Assembly (NCBI GenBank): GCA_023419875.1
Contig: JAEZXM010000158.1
Location: forward strand, 1-10,982
Reading direction: 5' to 3'
Length of the DNA stretch: 10,982 nucleotides
Source: Pseudomonadota bacterium
GTDB taxonomy: Bacteria > Myxococcota > Myxococcia > Myxococcales > Anaeromyxobacteraceae
In this document: one piece after another, positions 1 to 5,806 of the stretch
Position numbering within the stretch: position 1 is the first letter of the stretch
Layout: each line of letters starts with the position of its first letter
Translations under genes and position numbers: made by a program
Notes under the pieces: generated by a model
The model's database searches: none
What the model was told of the DNA's origin: nothing
What the model saw: only the letters and a program-made list of their open reading frames with translations

Positions 1-132
1 GGTGCGGCTGGGCCGGCGCCCGTCGCGGGCGGGGAGGGTGCCCCTGCGCCCGAGGCGCCGGCAGGTGAGGCTGGCGGTCCGCCACCTCCGGCGTCACCGG
101 AGCCCACGCCCGGCGGCTCCACACAGGAGTAG
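1..132 (+). CDS. C-terminal end of an upstream protein (partial)
   Basis: An open frame enters from the left edge and stops at TAG 130-132. The 43 visible residues are almost entirely Ala, Pro, Gly and Glu, ending in the residues GGSTQE, so this is a low-complexity, probably disordered tail. Nothing here identifies the protein. The next gene starts 2 nt after this stop, and the ribosome binding site of that gene (AGGAG, 125-129) lies inside this coding end, so the two are probably co-transcribed. The frame is supported by that tight junction and by the protein-like Pro/Ala/Glu composition, but without the rest of the gene the call stays moderate. Confidence 0.6.
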   Translation, partial: GAAGPAPVAGGEGAPAPEAPAGEAGGPPPPASPEPTPGGSTQE

Positions 133-134
133 GG

Positions 135-1037
135 ATGCGCCGCAGGCTCGCCGCGGTTCTCGTCACCGCGCTCCTCGGGGGCTGCAACCGAGGGAGTCCG
201 AGCATCGGCGGGCTCCAGGTGGTCGAGGGCGCGTACGAGGACGAGCTGCAGCACGCAGGGATCGGGCGCGGAACGCTGCGCGAGGCGGCGCGCGGTGCGC
301 TTCGTGGGGCCGGGTTCCGGACCTTGGACGGGCGCGGCGATTACCAGGGCCGGGTGGAGGTGCTCTTCATCGGCGGCGCAGAGGACGAGGGCTCCATCGC
401 CGTCGAGGTCGAGCTCCAGCTCTTCGGGGGCAAGGCGGGGCCGGTGCGCACGCTCGCGGAGGCCGGCGTGGGACGGGTGCCCCGGCCGGAGTCGGCCGAG
501 GCGCTCGCCGGCGCGTGGCGCCAGGCCTTCGTCGCTGCCGTCGCGGAGGCGTCATCGCGGGTGCTCCGCGCGCTCGCAGCCGAGGGGAAGTCGAACGAGG
601 AGCTGCTCCGTGATCTCGGTGAGACGGATCGGGGAGCCCGTGAGCAGGCGATCCGGGTCCTCGGGGATCGGCGAGCCCGTGAGGCGGTGCCGGCGCTCGT
701 CGCCCAGCTCCAGGACGAGGACCTCGACCTGGCCGAGCGCGCCGCCGGCGCGCTGGCGCAGATCGGCGATCCGCGGGCGGTCGAGCCGATCATCGATTTC
801 ACCCAACGGCTGGAGGAGGGCCCGTACTCGCCGCGGTACGCACGGATCATCGGCGACATCGGCGGGAGCGAGGCGCGCGGCTACCTCATGACGCTCGAGT
901 CCGGGCACGCGGACCCGCGGGTCCGGGAGGCCGCGCGAACGGCGCTCGAGGAGATGGAGGAGCGCGAGCGCGAGCAGGCGCAGGCGCCGTCCCGGAAGAG
1001 GTCAGCGAGCCGAGATTCCGGTAGGATGGGAAGATGA
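135..1037 (+). CDS. HEAT-repeat lipoprotein
   Basis: Predicted 300-residue lipoprotein. The N-terminus has Arg residues 2-4, a short hydrophobic stretch and a lipobox LGGC with the lipidation cysteine at residue 17, so the mature protein should be membrane-anchored outside the cytoplasm. Residues about 20-155 form a domain I do not recognise. Residues about 163-275 contain HEAT-like helical repeats (motifs such as REQAIRVLGDRRAREAVPALVAQ and ERAAGALAQIGDPRAVEPII; family knowledge: these form protein-binding solenoids). The C-terminal 30 residues are charged and rich in Glu, Arg and Ser. The start is chosen because AGGAG at 125-129 lies 5 nt upstream and the signal peptide begins there. The stop overlaps the next start (ATGA at 1034-1037), indicating translational coupling. 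The partner it binds is unknown. Confidence 0.85.
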   Translation: MRRRLAAVLVTALLGGCNRGSPSIGGLQVVEGAYEDELQHAGIGRGTLREAARGALRGAGFRTLDGRGDYQGRVEVLFIGGAEDEGSIAVEVELQLFGGKAGPVRTLAEAGVGRVPRPESAEALAGAWRQAFVAAVAEASSRVLRALAAEGKSNEELLRDLGETDRGAREQAIRVLGDRRAREAVPALVAQLQDEDLDLAERAAGALAQIGDPRAVEPIIDFTQRLEEGPYSPRYARIIGDIGGSEARGYLMTLESGHADPRVREAARTALEEMEEREREQAQAPSRKRSASRDSGRMGR

Positions 1038-1774
1038 ACCGCGCACGCCTCCTGCTCCTCGCCGCCGCGCTCGGGGGCGCGTGCGCCCACATGCCGGAGC
1101 AGGCGCAGGGGGAGCCTCCGCCCGGCCCCGCGGCGCCACAAGCCTCCGCGCCGGAGAAGCGGCCGCCGAAGGACCGGGATCGGCCCGCAGCAACCGCCCC
1201 GCGCCGGGGCGACAAGGCGGAGAAGTCCGGAACGCCCCGTCCCGCCACGCCCAAGGCCGCGACCGTCGCCGGGGGGCCCGCCGACTACTGGCCTCTCGCC
1301 GTCGGGAACGAGTGGGTGTACGTCGATCGGTCTCCGGCGCTCCCGGAGAACCGGCGCGGCGGGCTCCGCACCGTGCGCATCCTGGAGCGGACCGCGGACG
1401 GCTTCTACCGGGACAACGAGCGGGGGAATCTGAGGATCGACGGGCCCTGCGTCCGCGACCGCAACCGCCGGCTGCTGTGCAAGCCGTTCGCCGAAGGGGC
1501 GACCTGGTCCTCCGTCGTCTCTCCGACGGTGATCGAGCGGTACGAGATCGCCGCCGCCGGCGAGACCGTGGAGACACCCGCGGGGAAGTTCGAGCGCTGC
1601 GTGCGCGTCCGCGCGCACAACCGGGTGAAGGCCAGCATCGACCAGGTCCTGGAGATCACGTACGCGCCGCGGGTCGGGCCGATCGTCATCGAGACCTACG
1701 TGGTCGTGGACGGCCGCATCACGCCGCAGGTCAAGGCGGTGCTCCAGTCGTACAAGCTGGCCGGCGGGACCTGA
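1034..1774 (+). CDS. Putative lipoprotein with Pro-rich linker and beta-rich C-terminal domain
   Basis: Encodes 246 residues. A hydrophobic signal sequence (residues 5-16) ends at a cysteine (C17) preceded by GGA, a slightly non-standard lipobox, so lipidation is likely but not certain. Residues about 18-80 are a Pro/Ala/Lys/Arg-rich linker, as expected for a protein that spans the periplasm or wall. Residues 82-246 look globular: they begin with a YWPLAVGNEWVY motif and continue with VETPAGKFERCVRV and YAPRVGPIVIETY. That combination (PLxxGNxWxY, then PAGxF, then YAPxVG) recurs in uncharacterised bacterial exported proteins; I know no function. Two cysteines (CVRD and LLCK) could pair. The start overlaps the previous stop by 4 nt; a TAGGAT box at 1022-1027 also lies just upstream. 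Confidence 0.82.
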   Translation: MNRARLLLLAAALGGACAHMPEQAQGEPPPGPAAPQASAPEKRPPKDRDRPAATAPRRGDKAEKSGTPRPATPKAATVAGGPADYWPLAVGNEWVYVDRSPALPENRRGGLRTVRILERTADGFYRDNERGNLRIDGPCVRDRNRRLLCKPFAEGATWSSVVSPTVIERYEIAAAGETVETPAGKFERCVRVRAHNRVKASIDQVLEITYAPRVGPIVIETYVVVDGRITPQVKAVLQSYKLAGGT

Positions 1775-1850
1775 GGGCGGCGGCTCGCCGAGGTGCGCGG
1801 CCACGGCGGCCCTGCCCGGGTCGCGCCGGGTGAAGGCGCACCTGGTAGAA

Positions 1851-1855
1851 AGGGG
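1851..1855 (+). promoter_or_regulatory. Ribosome binding site that sets the thioesterase start
   Basis: AGGGG lies 7 nt upstream of ATG 1863. It favours that ATG over the in-frame GTG at 1830, which has no comparable site and would add 11 residues that YbgC proteins do not normally have. Confidence 0.6.
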
Positions 1856-1862
1856 CTGGGCG

Positions 1863-2279
1863 ATGGTGAGGACCGAGGTGCGGGTCCTGTATGCCGACAC
1901 CGACAGGATGGGCGTCGTCTACTACGCGAACCACCTGCGCTGGTTCGAGGCGGGTCGGAACGAGTTCCTGCGGGCGAAGGGACTGCGGTACCGTGACTTC
2001 GAGGAGCGGTTCGGGCTTCTGCTTCCCGTGGCGGAGGCGGGCGTGAAGTACCTCGAGCCGGCCCGCTACGACGACCTCCTGGGGGTCGAGACCTCGCTCG
2101 TCGAGATGGGCCGCGCGTCGGCCCGCTTCACGTATCGCATCGTGCGTGAGGCGGCGGTGCTCGCGACCGGGTTCACGATCCACGCGTGCGTGGATGCGGC
2201 CGGCCGGGTGGTGCGGCTGCCGCAGGAGCTGTCGCGGGCGCTCGCGTCGAGCGAGGCTCCGGGCGCTGCGGGGGGCTAG
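1863..2279 (+). CDS. ybgC: YbgC-type acyl-CoA thioesterase
   Basis: A 138-residue hot-dog fold thioesterase, predicted to hydrolyse acyl-CoA (or acyl-ACP) in the cytoplasm. The N-terminus carries the family signature YADTDRMGVVYYANHLRWFE (residues 10-29); Asp14 aligns with the catalytic Asp of E. coli YbgC. The His that follows VVY in the E. coli enzyme is Tyr here (Tyr21), a substitution I believe is common in the wider subfamily. Length matches the usual 130-140 residues. In many proteobacteria ybgC leads the tol-pal cluster; here no tol-pal genes are visible, and the gene sits 2 nt upstream of the GlpX homologue, so its context is different. The true substrate cannot be read from the sequence; a 4-hydroxybenzoyl-CoA-type thioesterase is the main alternative name for the same family. 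Confidence 0.9.
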   Translation: MVRTEVRVLYADTDRMGVVYYANHLRWFEAGRNEFLRAKGLRYRDFEERFGLLLPVAEAGVKYLEPARYDDLLGVETSLVEMGRASARFTYRIVREAAVLATGFTIHACVDAAGRVVRLPQELSRALASSEAPGAAGG

Positions 2280-2281
2280 AG

Positions 2282-3259
2282 ATGGATCGGAACCTGGCGC
2301 TCGAGATGGTGCGCGTGACCGAGGCCGCCGCGCTGGCGTCGGCGCGCCTCATGGGCCGCGGGGACCGCGATGCTGCCGACCGGGCGGCGACCGAGGCGAT
2401 GCGGCGCGTGCTCGCGGACGTGCCCGTGCACGGCGAGATCGTGATCGCGGAGGGGGTGGCAGGGCCGGGCGCGTCCGGCGAAGGCGCGTTCCGCGTGGGG
2501 GAGCGGGTGGGGAAGCGACGGGACGGGGATTCCGAGCTGGAGATCGCGCTCTACGCGCTGGAGGGCTGCGACGCGTGCGCCATCGGCGGCGCCAACGCCA
2601 TCAGCGCCATCGCCATGGCGGAGCCCGGGCACCTCCTGCGCGCGCCCGATGCGTACATGGAAAAAGCCGCGGTCGGCCCGAGCGCCCGCGGCGCGATCGA
2701 CCTGCGCCGCTCCGCCACCGAGAACCTCCAGAGGGTCGCCGAGGCCACGGGGAAGTACGTCGAGGATCTCACCGTCGTGATCCTCGACCGGCCCCGCCAC
2801 GCGGCGCTCGTCCGCGAGGTGCGGGAGGCCGGCGCGCGCATCAAGCTCATCCGGGACGGCGACCTCGCGGCTGCGGTGAGCACGTGCTTTCCGGAGACCG
2901 GCGTGGACCTCCTGCTCGGCGTCGGAGGTGCGCCCGAGGGCGTGGTTGCGGCGGCCGCGATCCGCTGCGCGGGGGGCGAGATGCAGGGCCGGTTCGTCTG
3001 CCGGACCGAGTCCGATCGCGAGAAGCTCCGGGGGCAGGGCGTGAAGGAGCCGGAGCGCCTCCTCACGGCGGAGGAGATGGCGGGGGGCACGGTGATGTTC
3101 GCCGCGACCGGCGTGACCGAGGGGGATTTCCTGAAGGGCGTCGTCTTCACCGGGGACGGCGCGCGGACGCACTCGGTGGTCATGCGGGCCAAGACCGCCA
3201 CGATCCGGTTCATCGACACGATCCACCACTTCACCCGGAGCCCGAACTACGGCTGGTGA
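2282..3259 (+). CDS. glpX: Class II fructose-1,6-bisphosphatase (GlpX) homologue with altered metal site
   Basis: 325 residues, close to E. coli GlpX (336). The family enzyme removes the 1-phosphate of fructose 1,6-bisphosphate in gluconeogenesis (some members also act on sedoheptulose 1,7-bisphosphate). Recognisable motifs: LALEMVRVTEAAAL, GRGDRDAAD (Asp33), APDAYMEKAAVGP (125-128 YMEK), RPRH (170-173), DGD (192-194), GGAPEGVV (Glu219), FAATGVTEGDFLKGV and ARTHSVVMR. The metal-site segment is unusual: the normal DPLEGT reads YALEGC (Tyr91 in place of the metal-ligand Asp, Cys96 in place of Thr), and the GEGxxDEAPM loop is replaced by AEGVAGPGASGEGAF with four extra residues; Glu57 and Glu94 remain. 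Homology is secure; normal FBPase activity is not. It starts 2 nt after the thioesterase and its stop overlaps an upstream GTG of the next frame. Confidence 0.88.
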   Translation: MDRNLALEMVRVTEAAALASARLMGRGDRDAADRAATEAMRRVLADVPVHGEIVIAEGVAGPGASGEGAFRVGERVGKRRDGDSELEIALYALEGCDACAIGGANAISAIAMAEPGHLLRAPDAYMEKAAVGPSARGAIDLRRSATENLQRVAEATGKYVEDLTVVILDRPRHAALVREVREAGARIKLIRDGDLAAAVSTCFPETGVDLLLGVGGAPEGVVAAAAIRCAGGEMQGRFVCRTESDREKLRGQGVKEPERLLTAEEMAGGTVMFAATGVTEGDFLKGVVFTGDGARTHSVVMRAKTATIRFIDTIHHFTRSPNYGW

Positions 3260-3270
3260 GCCGTGCGGGC

Positions 3271-3276
3271 GAGGAG
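3271..3276 (+). promoter_or_regulatory. Ribosome binding site that sets the SRPBCC protein start
   Basis: GAGGAG lies 6 nt upstream of GTG 3283 and supports this start. An in-frame GTG at 3256, overlapping the glpX stop as GTGA, would add nine residues before the conserved domain and remains a possible alternative. Confidence 0.6.
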
Positions 3277-3282
3277 ACGGCC

Positions 3283-3723
3283 GTGGCGCTGGTTTCGAAG
3301 GAGGTCCTGGTCCAGGCGAAGGTCGAGCAGCTCTTCGACATCATCGTGGACTACGCGAAGTACCCGGAGTTCGTGCCCGGCATCAAGGCGTGCCAGGCGC
3401 GGGAGGTCGGCGGAGAGACGCACGTCGAGTACGACCTCGATCTCGGGCTCCGGCGCATCCGGTACGTGCTGCGGCACGAGGAGGATCGGCCGCGCAAGGT
3501 CTCGTGGTCGCTCGTATCCGGTGAGGTGCTGAAGGTCTCGAACGGCTCGTGGGAGCTCACCGCCGAGGGCGATCGGACCCGGGCGCGCTACTCGGTGGAC
3601 ATCCAGATCGCGAAACCGCCGCTCGTTCCGCAGGCGTTGCTCGATCGGATGAGCGATCAGCTCACGAGGGTCCAGCTGCCCCGGACGCTCGAGGCCTTCC
3701 GCGCGCGGGCGGAGGGGCGCTGA
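3283..3723 (+). CDS. COQ10/RatA-like SRPBCC (START-fold) protein
   Basis: A 146-residue cytoplasmic protein of the polyketide cyclase / coenzyme Q-binding COQ10 family. The signature is LFDIIVDYAKYPEFVPGI (residues 17-34); a C-terminal amphipathic helix (LLDRMSDQLTRVQLPRTLEAFRARAE) closes the hydrophobic pocket in this fold. Family knowledge: COQ10 homologues bind ubiquinone or other hydrophobic ligands, while the related E. coli RatA was reported to affect ribosome subunit association; the sequence cannot decide between these. The whole domain, including all strands, is present and no truncation is seen. It follows glpX by 23 nt (or overlaps it if GTG 3256 is used), so it is most likely in the same operon and is the last gene of this run. 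Confidence 0.87.
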   Translation: MALVSKEVLVQAKVEQLFDIIVDYAKYPEFVPGIKACQAREVGGETHVEYDLDLGLRRIRYVLRHEEDRPRKVSWSLVSGEVLKVSNGSWELTAEGDRTRARYSVDIQIAKPPLVPQALLDRMSDQLTRVQLPRTLEAFRARAEGR

Positions 3724-3848
3724 GGGGACGTCGGAGCGCCCTACGGATCTTCGAGGGACCGTGACGCCGGTGCCACGGGGTGCGCGCCGCGCGGTCGGCA
3801 GGGTGCAGTGCACGCGCAGGTCCGCTTACATGCTCGGTATTCGTCGCC

Positions 3849-3877
3849 TTGACCCATCCTGGGTCGGGTGTTACTGC
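3849..3877 (+). promoter_or_regulatory. Possible promoter with a 15-bp inverted repeat
   Basis: TTGACC (3849-3854) matches the sigma-70 -35 element at 5 of 6 positions. A 17-nt spacer leads to TACTGC (3872-3877), a poor -10. The perfect inverted repeat GACCCA-TCC-TGGGTC (3851-3865) overlaps the -35 and spacer and could be an operator. The weak -10 keeps confidence low. Confidence 0.25.
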
Positions 3878-3971
3878 GATCGTTTCGGGAGCTCTATCAC
3901 TGTGGTGAATCGGGACGCGGGTACCCTCCGTCGTTAGAAGGAAAGTTGGCGGGTGCGCAGAAGGGAGCGAG

Positions 3972-3990
3972 GCCGCGCAAGGAACGCGGC
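3972..3990 (+). repeat. Perfect hairpin in the leader of the small gene
   Basis: GCCGCG and CGCGGC are perfect arms around a 7-nt loop. An overlapping alternative pairing, GCAAG (3977-3981) with CTTGC (3990-3994), cannot form at the same time. The hairpin lies 48 nt upstream of ATG 4039. Role unknown; it may be only a stable stem in a GC-rich leader. Confidence 0.3.
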
Positions 3991-4038
3991 TTGCATCCGT
4001 AGCCGGAGCAGGGACGAAGACGAAGGCAGGAGAGACCG

Positions 4039-4209
4039 ATGCTGGACGCCTACGTCATCGAGGAGATCAAGCGGCGCGAGCGTGAGAAGCCCCGCGACGA
4101 GCGCCCCTCCATCGAGCTCCCCGTCCCGATGGACCCCGCCCGCACCCCCGAGGATCCGCCGTCCAAGGATCGGGATGAAGGCGGCGTTGTGATCATCAAC
4201 TACAACTGA
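4039..4209 (+). CDS. Small conserved-looking protein upstream of enolase, unknown function
   Basis: Encodes 56 residues. AGGAG at 4028-4032 lies 6 nt before the ATG, and the composition is protein-like. Residues 1-20 (MLDAYVIEEIKRREREKPRD) should form a charged amphipathic helix; then comes a short IELPVPMDP stretch, a Pro/Asp-rich middle, and a C-terminal GGVVIINYN strand. I recall similar small proteins in myxobacteria and other proteobacteria, starting MLDAY(I/V)I and ending in a (V/I)(V/I)I(D/N)(Y/F) motif, with no assigned function; this is memory, not a search. There is no signal peptide or membrane segment. It is 139 nt upstream of eno on the same strand, with a possible eno promoter in between, so it may be transcribed separately or with eno. 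Confidence 0.75.
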   Translation: MLDAYVIEEIKRREREKPRDERPSIELPVPMDPARTPEDPPSKDRDEGGVVIINYN

Positions 4210-4271
4210 CCGCATCACCGCCGCGGGTCGGCCCCCGGCAAGAAACCGCGATCGCCCGCCCAGGAAATGCG

Positions 4272-4300
4272 TTGACCTCCCGCAGGCCTGCGGGCAGATT
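4272..4300 (+). promoter_or_regulatory. Putative eno promoter with palindrome in the spacer
   Basis: TTGACC (4272-4277, 5 of 6 to the -35 consensus) and CAGATT (4295-4300, 3 of 6 to the -10 consensus) are separated by 17 nt. A perfect 16-bp palindrome, CCCGCAGGCCTGCGGG (4279-4294), fills 16 of the 17 spacer positions, as an operator for a dimeric regulator would. A transcript starting near 4307 would have a leader of about 40 nt before eno. Confidence 0.4.
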
Positions 4301-4318
4301 CCGCGCGTTTTCTCACTC

Positions 4319-4341
4319 AGGCGGTGAAACGCCTCGGAGGG
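4319..4341 (+). promoter_or_regulatory. eno ribosome binding site with an adjacent small hairpin
   Basis: GGAGGG (4336-4341) lies 7 nt upstream of GTG 4349 and fixes that start. Directly before it, AGGCG (4319-4323) and CGCCT (4330-4334) form a 5-bp stem with a 6-nt loop, ending one base from the ribosome binding site. The stem leaves the site itself free. Confidence 0.5.
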
Positions 4342-4348
4342 CTTCGCA

Positions 4349-5638
4349 GTGACCGAGATCATCAACGTGACGGCCCGGGAGATCCTCGACTCCCGCGGAA
4401 ACCCGACGGTGGAGGTCGAGGTGGCGGTCGGGACCGGCGACGTCGGCCGCGCCGCCGTGCCCTCGGGCGCGTCGACCGGCGAGCACGAGGCGCTCGAGCT
4501 CCGGGACGGCGACAAGGGCCGCTACCTGGGCAAGGGCGTCAGGAAGGCCGTCGCCAACGTCGTCGACGTGATCGGCCCGGCCGTGGTCGGCATGGACGCG
4601 TCGGACCAGGCGAGCCTCGACGCGAAGATGCTCCAGCTCGACGGCACGCCGACCAAGGCGAAGCTCGGGGCGAACGCGATCCTCGGCGTCTCCCTCGCCG
4701 CGGCGAAGGCGGCGGCGCAGGCGCACGGACTTCCGCTCTACCGCTACGTCGGCGGCGCAGGCGCTCGTACTCTGCCCGTGCCGCTCATGAACATCGTGAA
4801 CGGCGGCGCGCACGCCGACTCCAACGTGGACTTCCAGGAGTTCATGGTGGTGCCGCTCGGCGCGCCCACCTTCGCCGAAGGCCTGCGCTACGGGGCCGAG
4901 GTGTTCCACGCGCTGAAGAAGGTCCTCAAGGGCCGCGGCGCGGCCACCGGCGTCGGCGACGAGGGCGGCTACGCCCCGAACCTCCCGTCCAACGAGGAGG
5001 CGCTCGCGGTGATCATGGAGGCCATCAAGCAGGCGGGCCTCAAGGCCGGCGAGCAGGTGGCGCTCGCGCTCGACGTCGCATCGAGCGAGTTGTTCGACAA
5101 GTCCACGGGCAAGTACACGCTCGAGGGCGAGGGCAAGACCTTCGACGGCAAGGGCCTGGTCGACTTCTACGAGGGCCTCTGCCAGAAGTACCCGATCGTC
5201 TCGATCGAGGACGGCTGTGACGAGAACGACTGGGCGACGTGGAAGCTCCTCACCGATCGGCTCGGCAAGAAGGTTCAGCTCGTCGGCGACGATCTGTTCG
5301 TGACCAACGTCACCCGGCTGGAGAAGGGGATCCAGCAAGGGGTCGGCAATTCGATCCTCGTCAAGGTGAACCAGATCGGTTCGCTCACGGAGACGCTCGA
5401 GGCCGTCCGCATGGCGCATCGCGCCGGCTACACCAGCGTCATGAGCCACCGCTCGGGCGAGACCGAGGACACCACGATCGCCGACCTCGCGGTCGCCTGC
5501 GACTGCGGGCAGATCAAGACCGGCTCGGCCTCACGTTCCGACCGCATCGCCAAGTACAACCAGCTCCTCCGCATCGAGCAGGAGCTCGGCGCGACGGCCC
5601 GGTACGCCGGCCGGAGCGCGTTCAAGGCGCTGCGGTAG
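4349..5638 (+). CDS. eno: Enolase (phosphopyruvate hydratase)
   Basis: 429 residues, full family length, starting with GTG. Converts 2-phosphoglycerate to phosphoenolpyruvate in glycolysis and the reverse in gluconeogenesis; cytoplasmic, Mg-dependent, and in many bacteria also part of RNA-degrading complexes. Conserved sites all appear present: N-terminal ILDSRGNPTVEVEV, the flexible loop PSGASTGEHEALELRD, His155, Gln163-Glu164, Glu205 in GDEGGYAPN, metal ligands Asp242, Glu287 and the Asp pair in VGDDLF (314-315), the signature ILVKVNQIGSLTET with the general base Lys339, His367 and Ser369 in SHRSGE, and Lys390 in IKTGS. It is a single gene flanked by a putative promoter upstream and a strong terminator downstream, so it is probably its own transcription unit, possibly with the small gene before it. 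Nothing in the protein is abnormal. Confidence 0.98.
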   Translation: MTEIINVTAREILDSRGNPTVEVEVAVGTGDVGRAAVPSGASTGEHEALELRDGDKGRYLGKGVRKAVANVVDVIGPAVVGMDASDQASLDAKMLQLDGTPTKAKLGANAILGVSLAAAKAAAQAHGLPLYRYVGGAGARTLPVPLMNIVNGGAHADSNVDFQEFMVVPLGAPTFAEGLRYGAEVFHALKKVLKGRGAATGVGDEGGYAPNLPSNEEALAVIMEAIKQAGLKAGEQVALALDVASSELFDKSTGKYTLEGEGKTFDGKGLVDFYEGLCQKYPIVSIEDGCDENDWATWKLLTDRLGKKVQLVGDDLFVTNVTRLEKGIQQGVGNSILVKVNQIGSLTETLEAVRMAHRAGYTSVMSHRSGETEDTTIADLAVACDCGQIKTGSASRSDRIAKYNQLLRIEQELGATARYAGRSAFKALR

Positions 5639-5662
5639 GCGACGAGTCTCACGCCTCGACGA

Positions 5663-5700
5663 GGCCCTCACCCGCAGCGCGGGTGGGGGCCTTTCTCTTT
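5663..5700 (+). terminator. Rho-independent terminator after eno
   Basis: Arms 5663-5675 and 5679-5691 form a 13-bp stem (twelve Watson-Crick pairs and one G-T) with a 3-nt AGC loop, followed by TTTCTCTTT (5692-5700). It lies 25 nt after the eno stop and separates eno from the next gene. Confidence 0.9.
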
Positions 5701-5789
5701 GCGGCGCGGATGCTCACGAGGTCGGGCGAGGTGGGCGCGCGCGGAGCGGCGCCGCCGGGCCGCGGGTCCTCGCGGCGGTCGTTCTTTGG

Positions 5790-5806
5790 TAACCTGTCCG
5801 CGCCAG
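5790..5806 (+). promoter_or_regulatory. -10-like box just upstream of the 5807 start
   Basis: TAACCT (5790-5795) ends 11 nt before ATG 5807. No clear -35 and no Shine-Dalgarno sequence are seen. If it is the -10, the transcript would begin only a few bases before the ATG. The lipoprotein cyclophilin start at 8211 has a closely similar arrangement. Confidence 0.3.

Larger units (their letters stand above)
3724..4038 (+). other. Gene-free stretch with lower GC and small inverted repeats
   Basis: No credible coding frame is seen in these 315 bases. Positions 3821-3910 have 49 G/C of 90 (54%), clearly below the neighbouring genes. Inverted repeats visible: CCGTG / CACGG around 3759-3779, GACCCA-TCC-TGGGTC at 3851-3865, TCAC-TGTG-GTGA at 3897-3908, and GCCGCG-7nt-CGCGGC at 3972-3990. 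No hairpin followed by a T run is present, so I see no intrinsic terminator for the upstream operon. The likely role is promoter plus 5' leader of the small gene at 4039 and possibly eno. Confidence 0.6.

Noticed and set aside
881..1900. Long minus-strand open frame opposite the lipoproteins
   Set aside because: High-GC shadow frame of two well-supported + strand genes; composition is Arg/Pro/Gly/His-rich with no recognisable domain.
2450..2569. Sequencing error or paired frameshifts causing the odd GlpX metal site
   Set aside because: The other two frames across this stretch do not restore DEAPM or DPLEGT, and YALEGC aligns codon for codon with DPLEGT, so single substitutions explain it better.
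2276..3229. Long minus-strand open frame opposite glpX
   Set aside because: Shadow of the glpX codons; no family resemblance and no plausible ribosome binding site.
2146..3282. N-terminal extension that would fuse about 380 residues to the COQ10-like protein
   Set aside because: This part is the +2 shadow of glpX, rich in Arg and Gly; the GAGGAG site before GTG 3283 gives a normal-length SRPBCC protein.
3759..3779. CCGTG/CACGG hairpin as terminator of the upstream operon
   Set aside because: The stem is short, the loop is long and no T tract follows.
4313..5449. 378-codon minus-strand open frame opposite eno
   Set aside because: Typical antisense shadow in a highly codon-biased GC-rich gene; enolase on the + strand is certain.
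5699..5806. Earlier start for the 432-residue protein
   Set aside because: It would begin at the T run of the eno terminator and add an Arg/Gly-rich low-complexity peptide.
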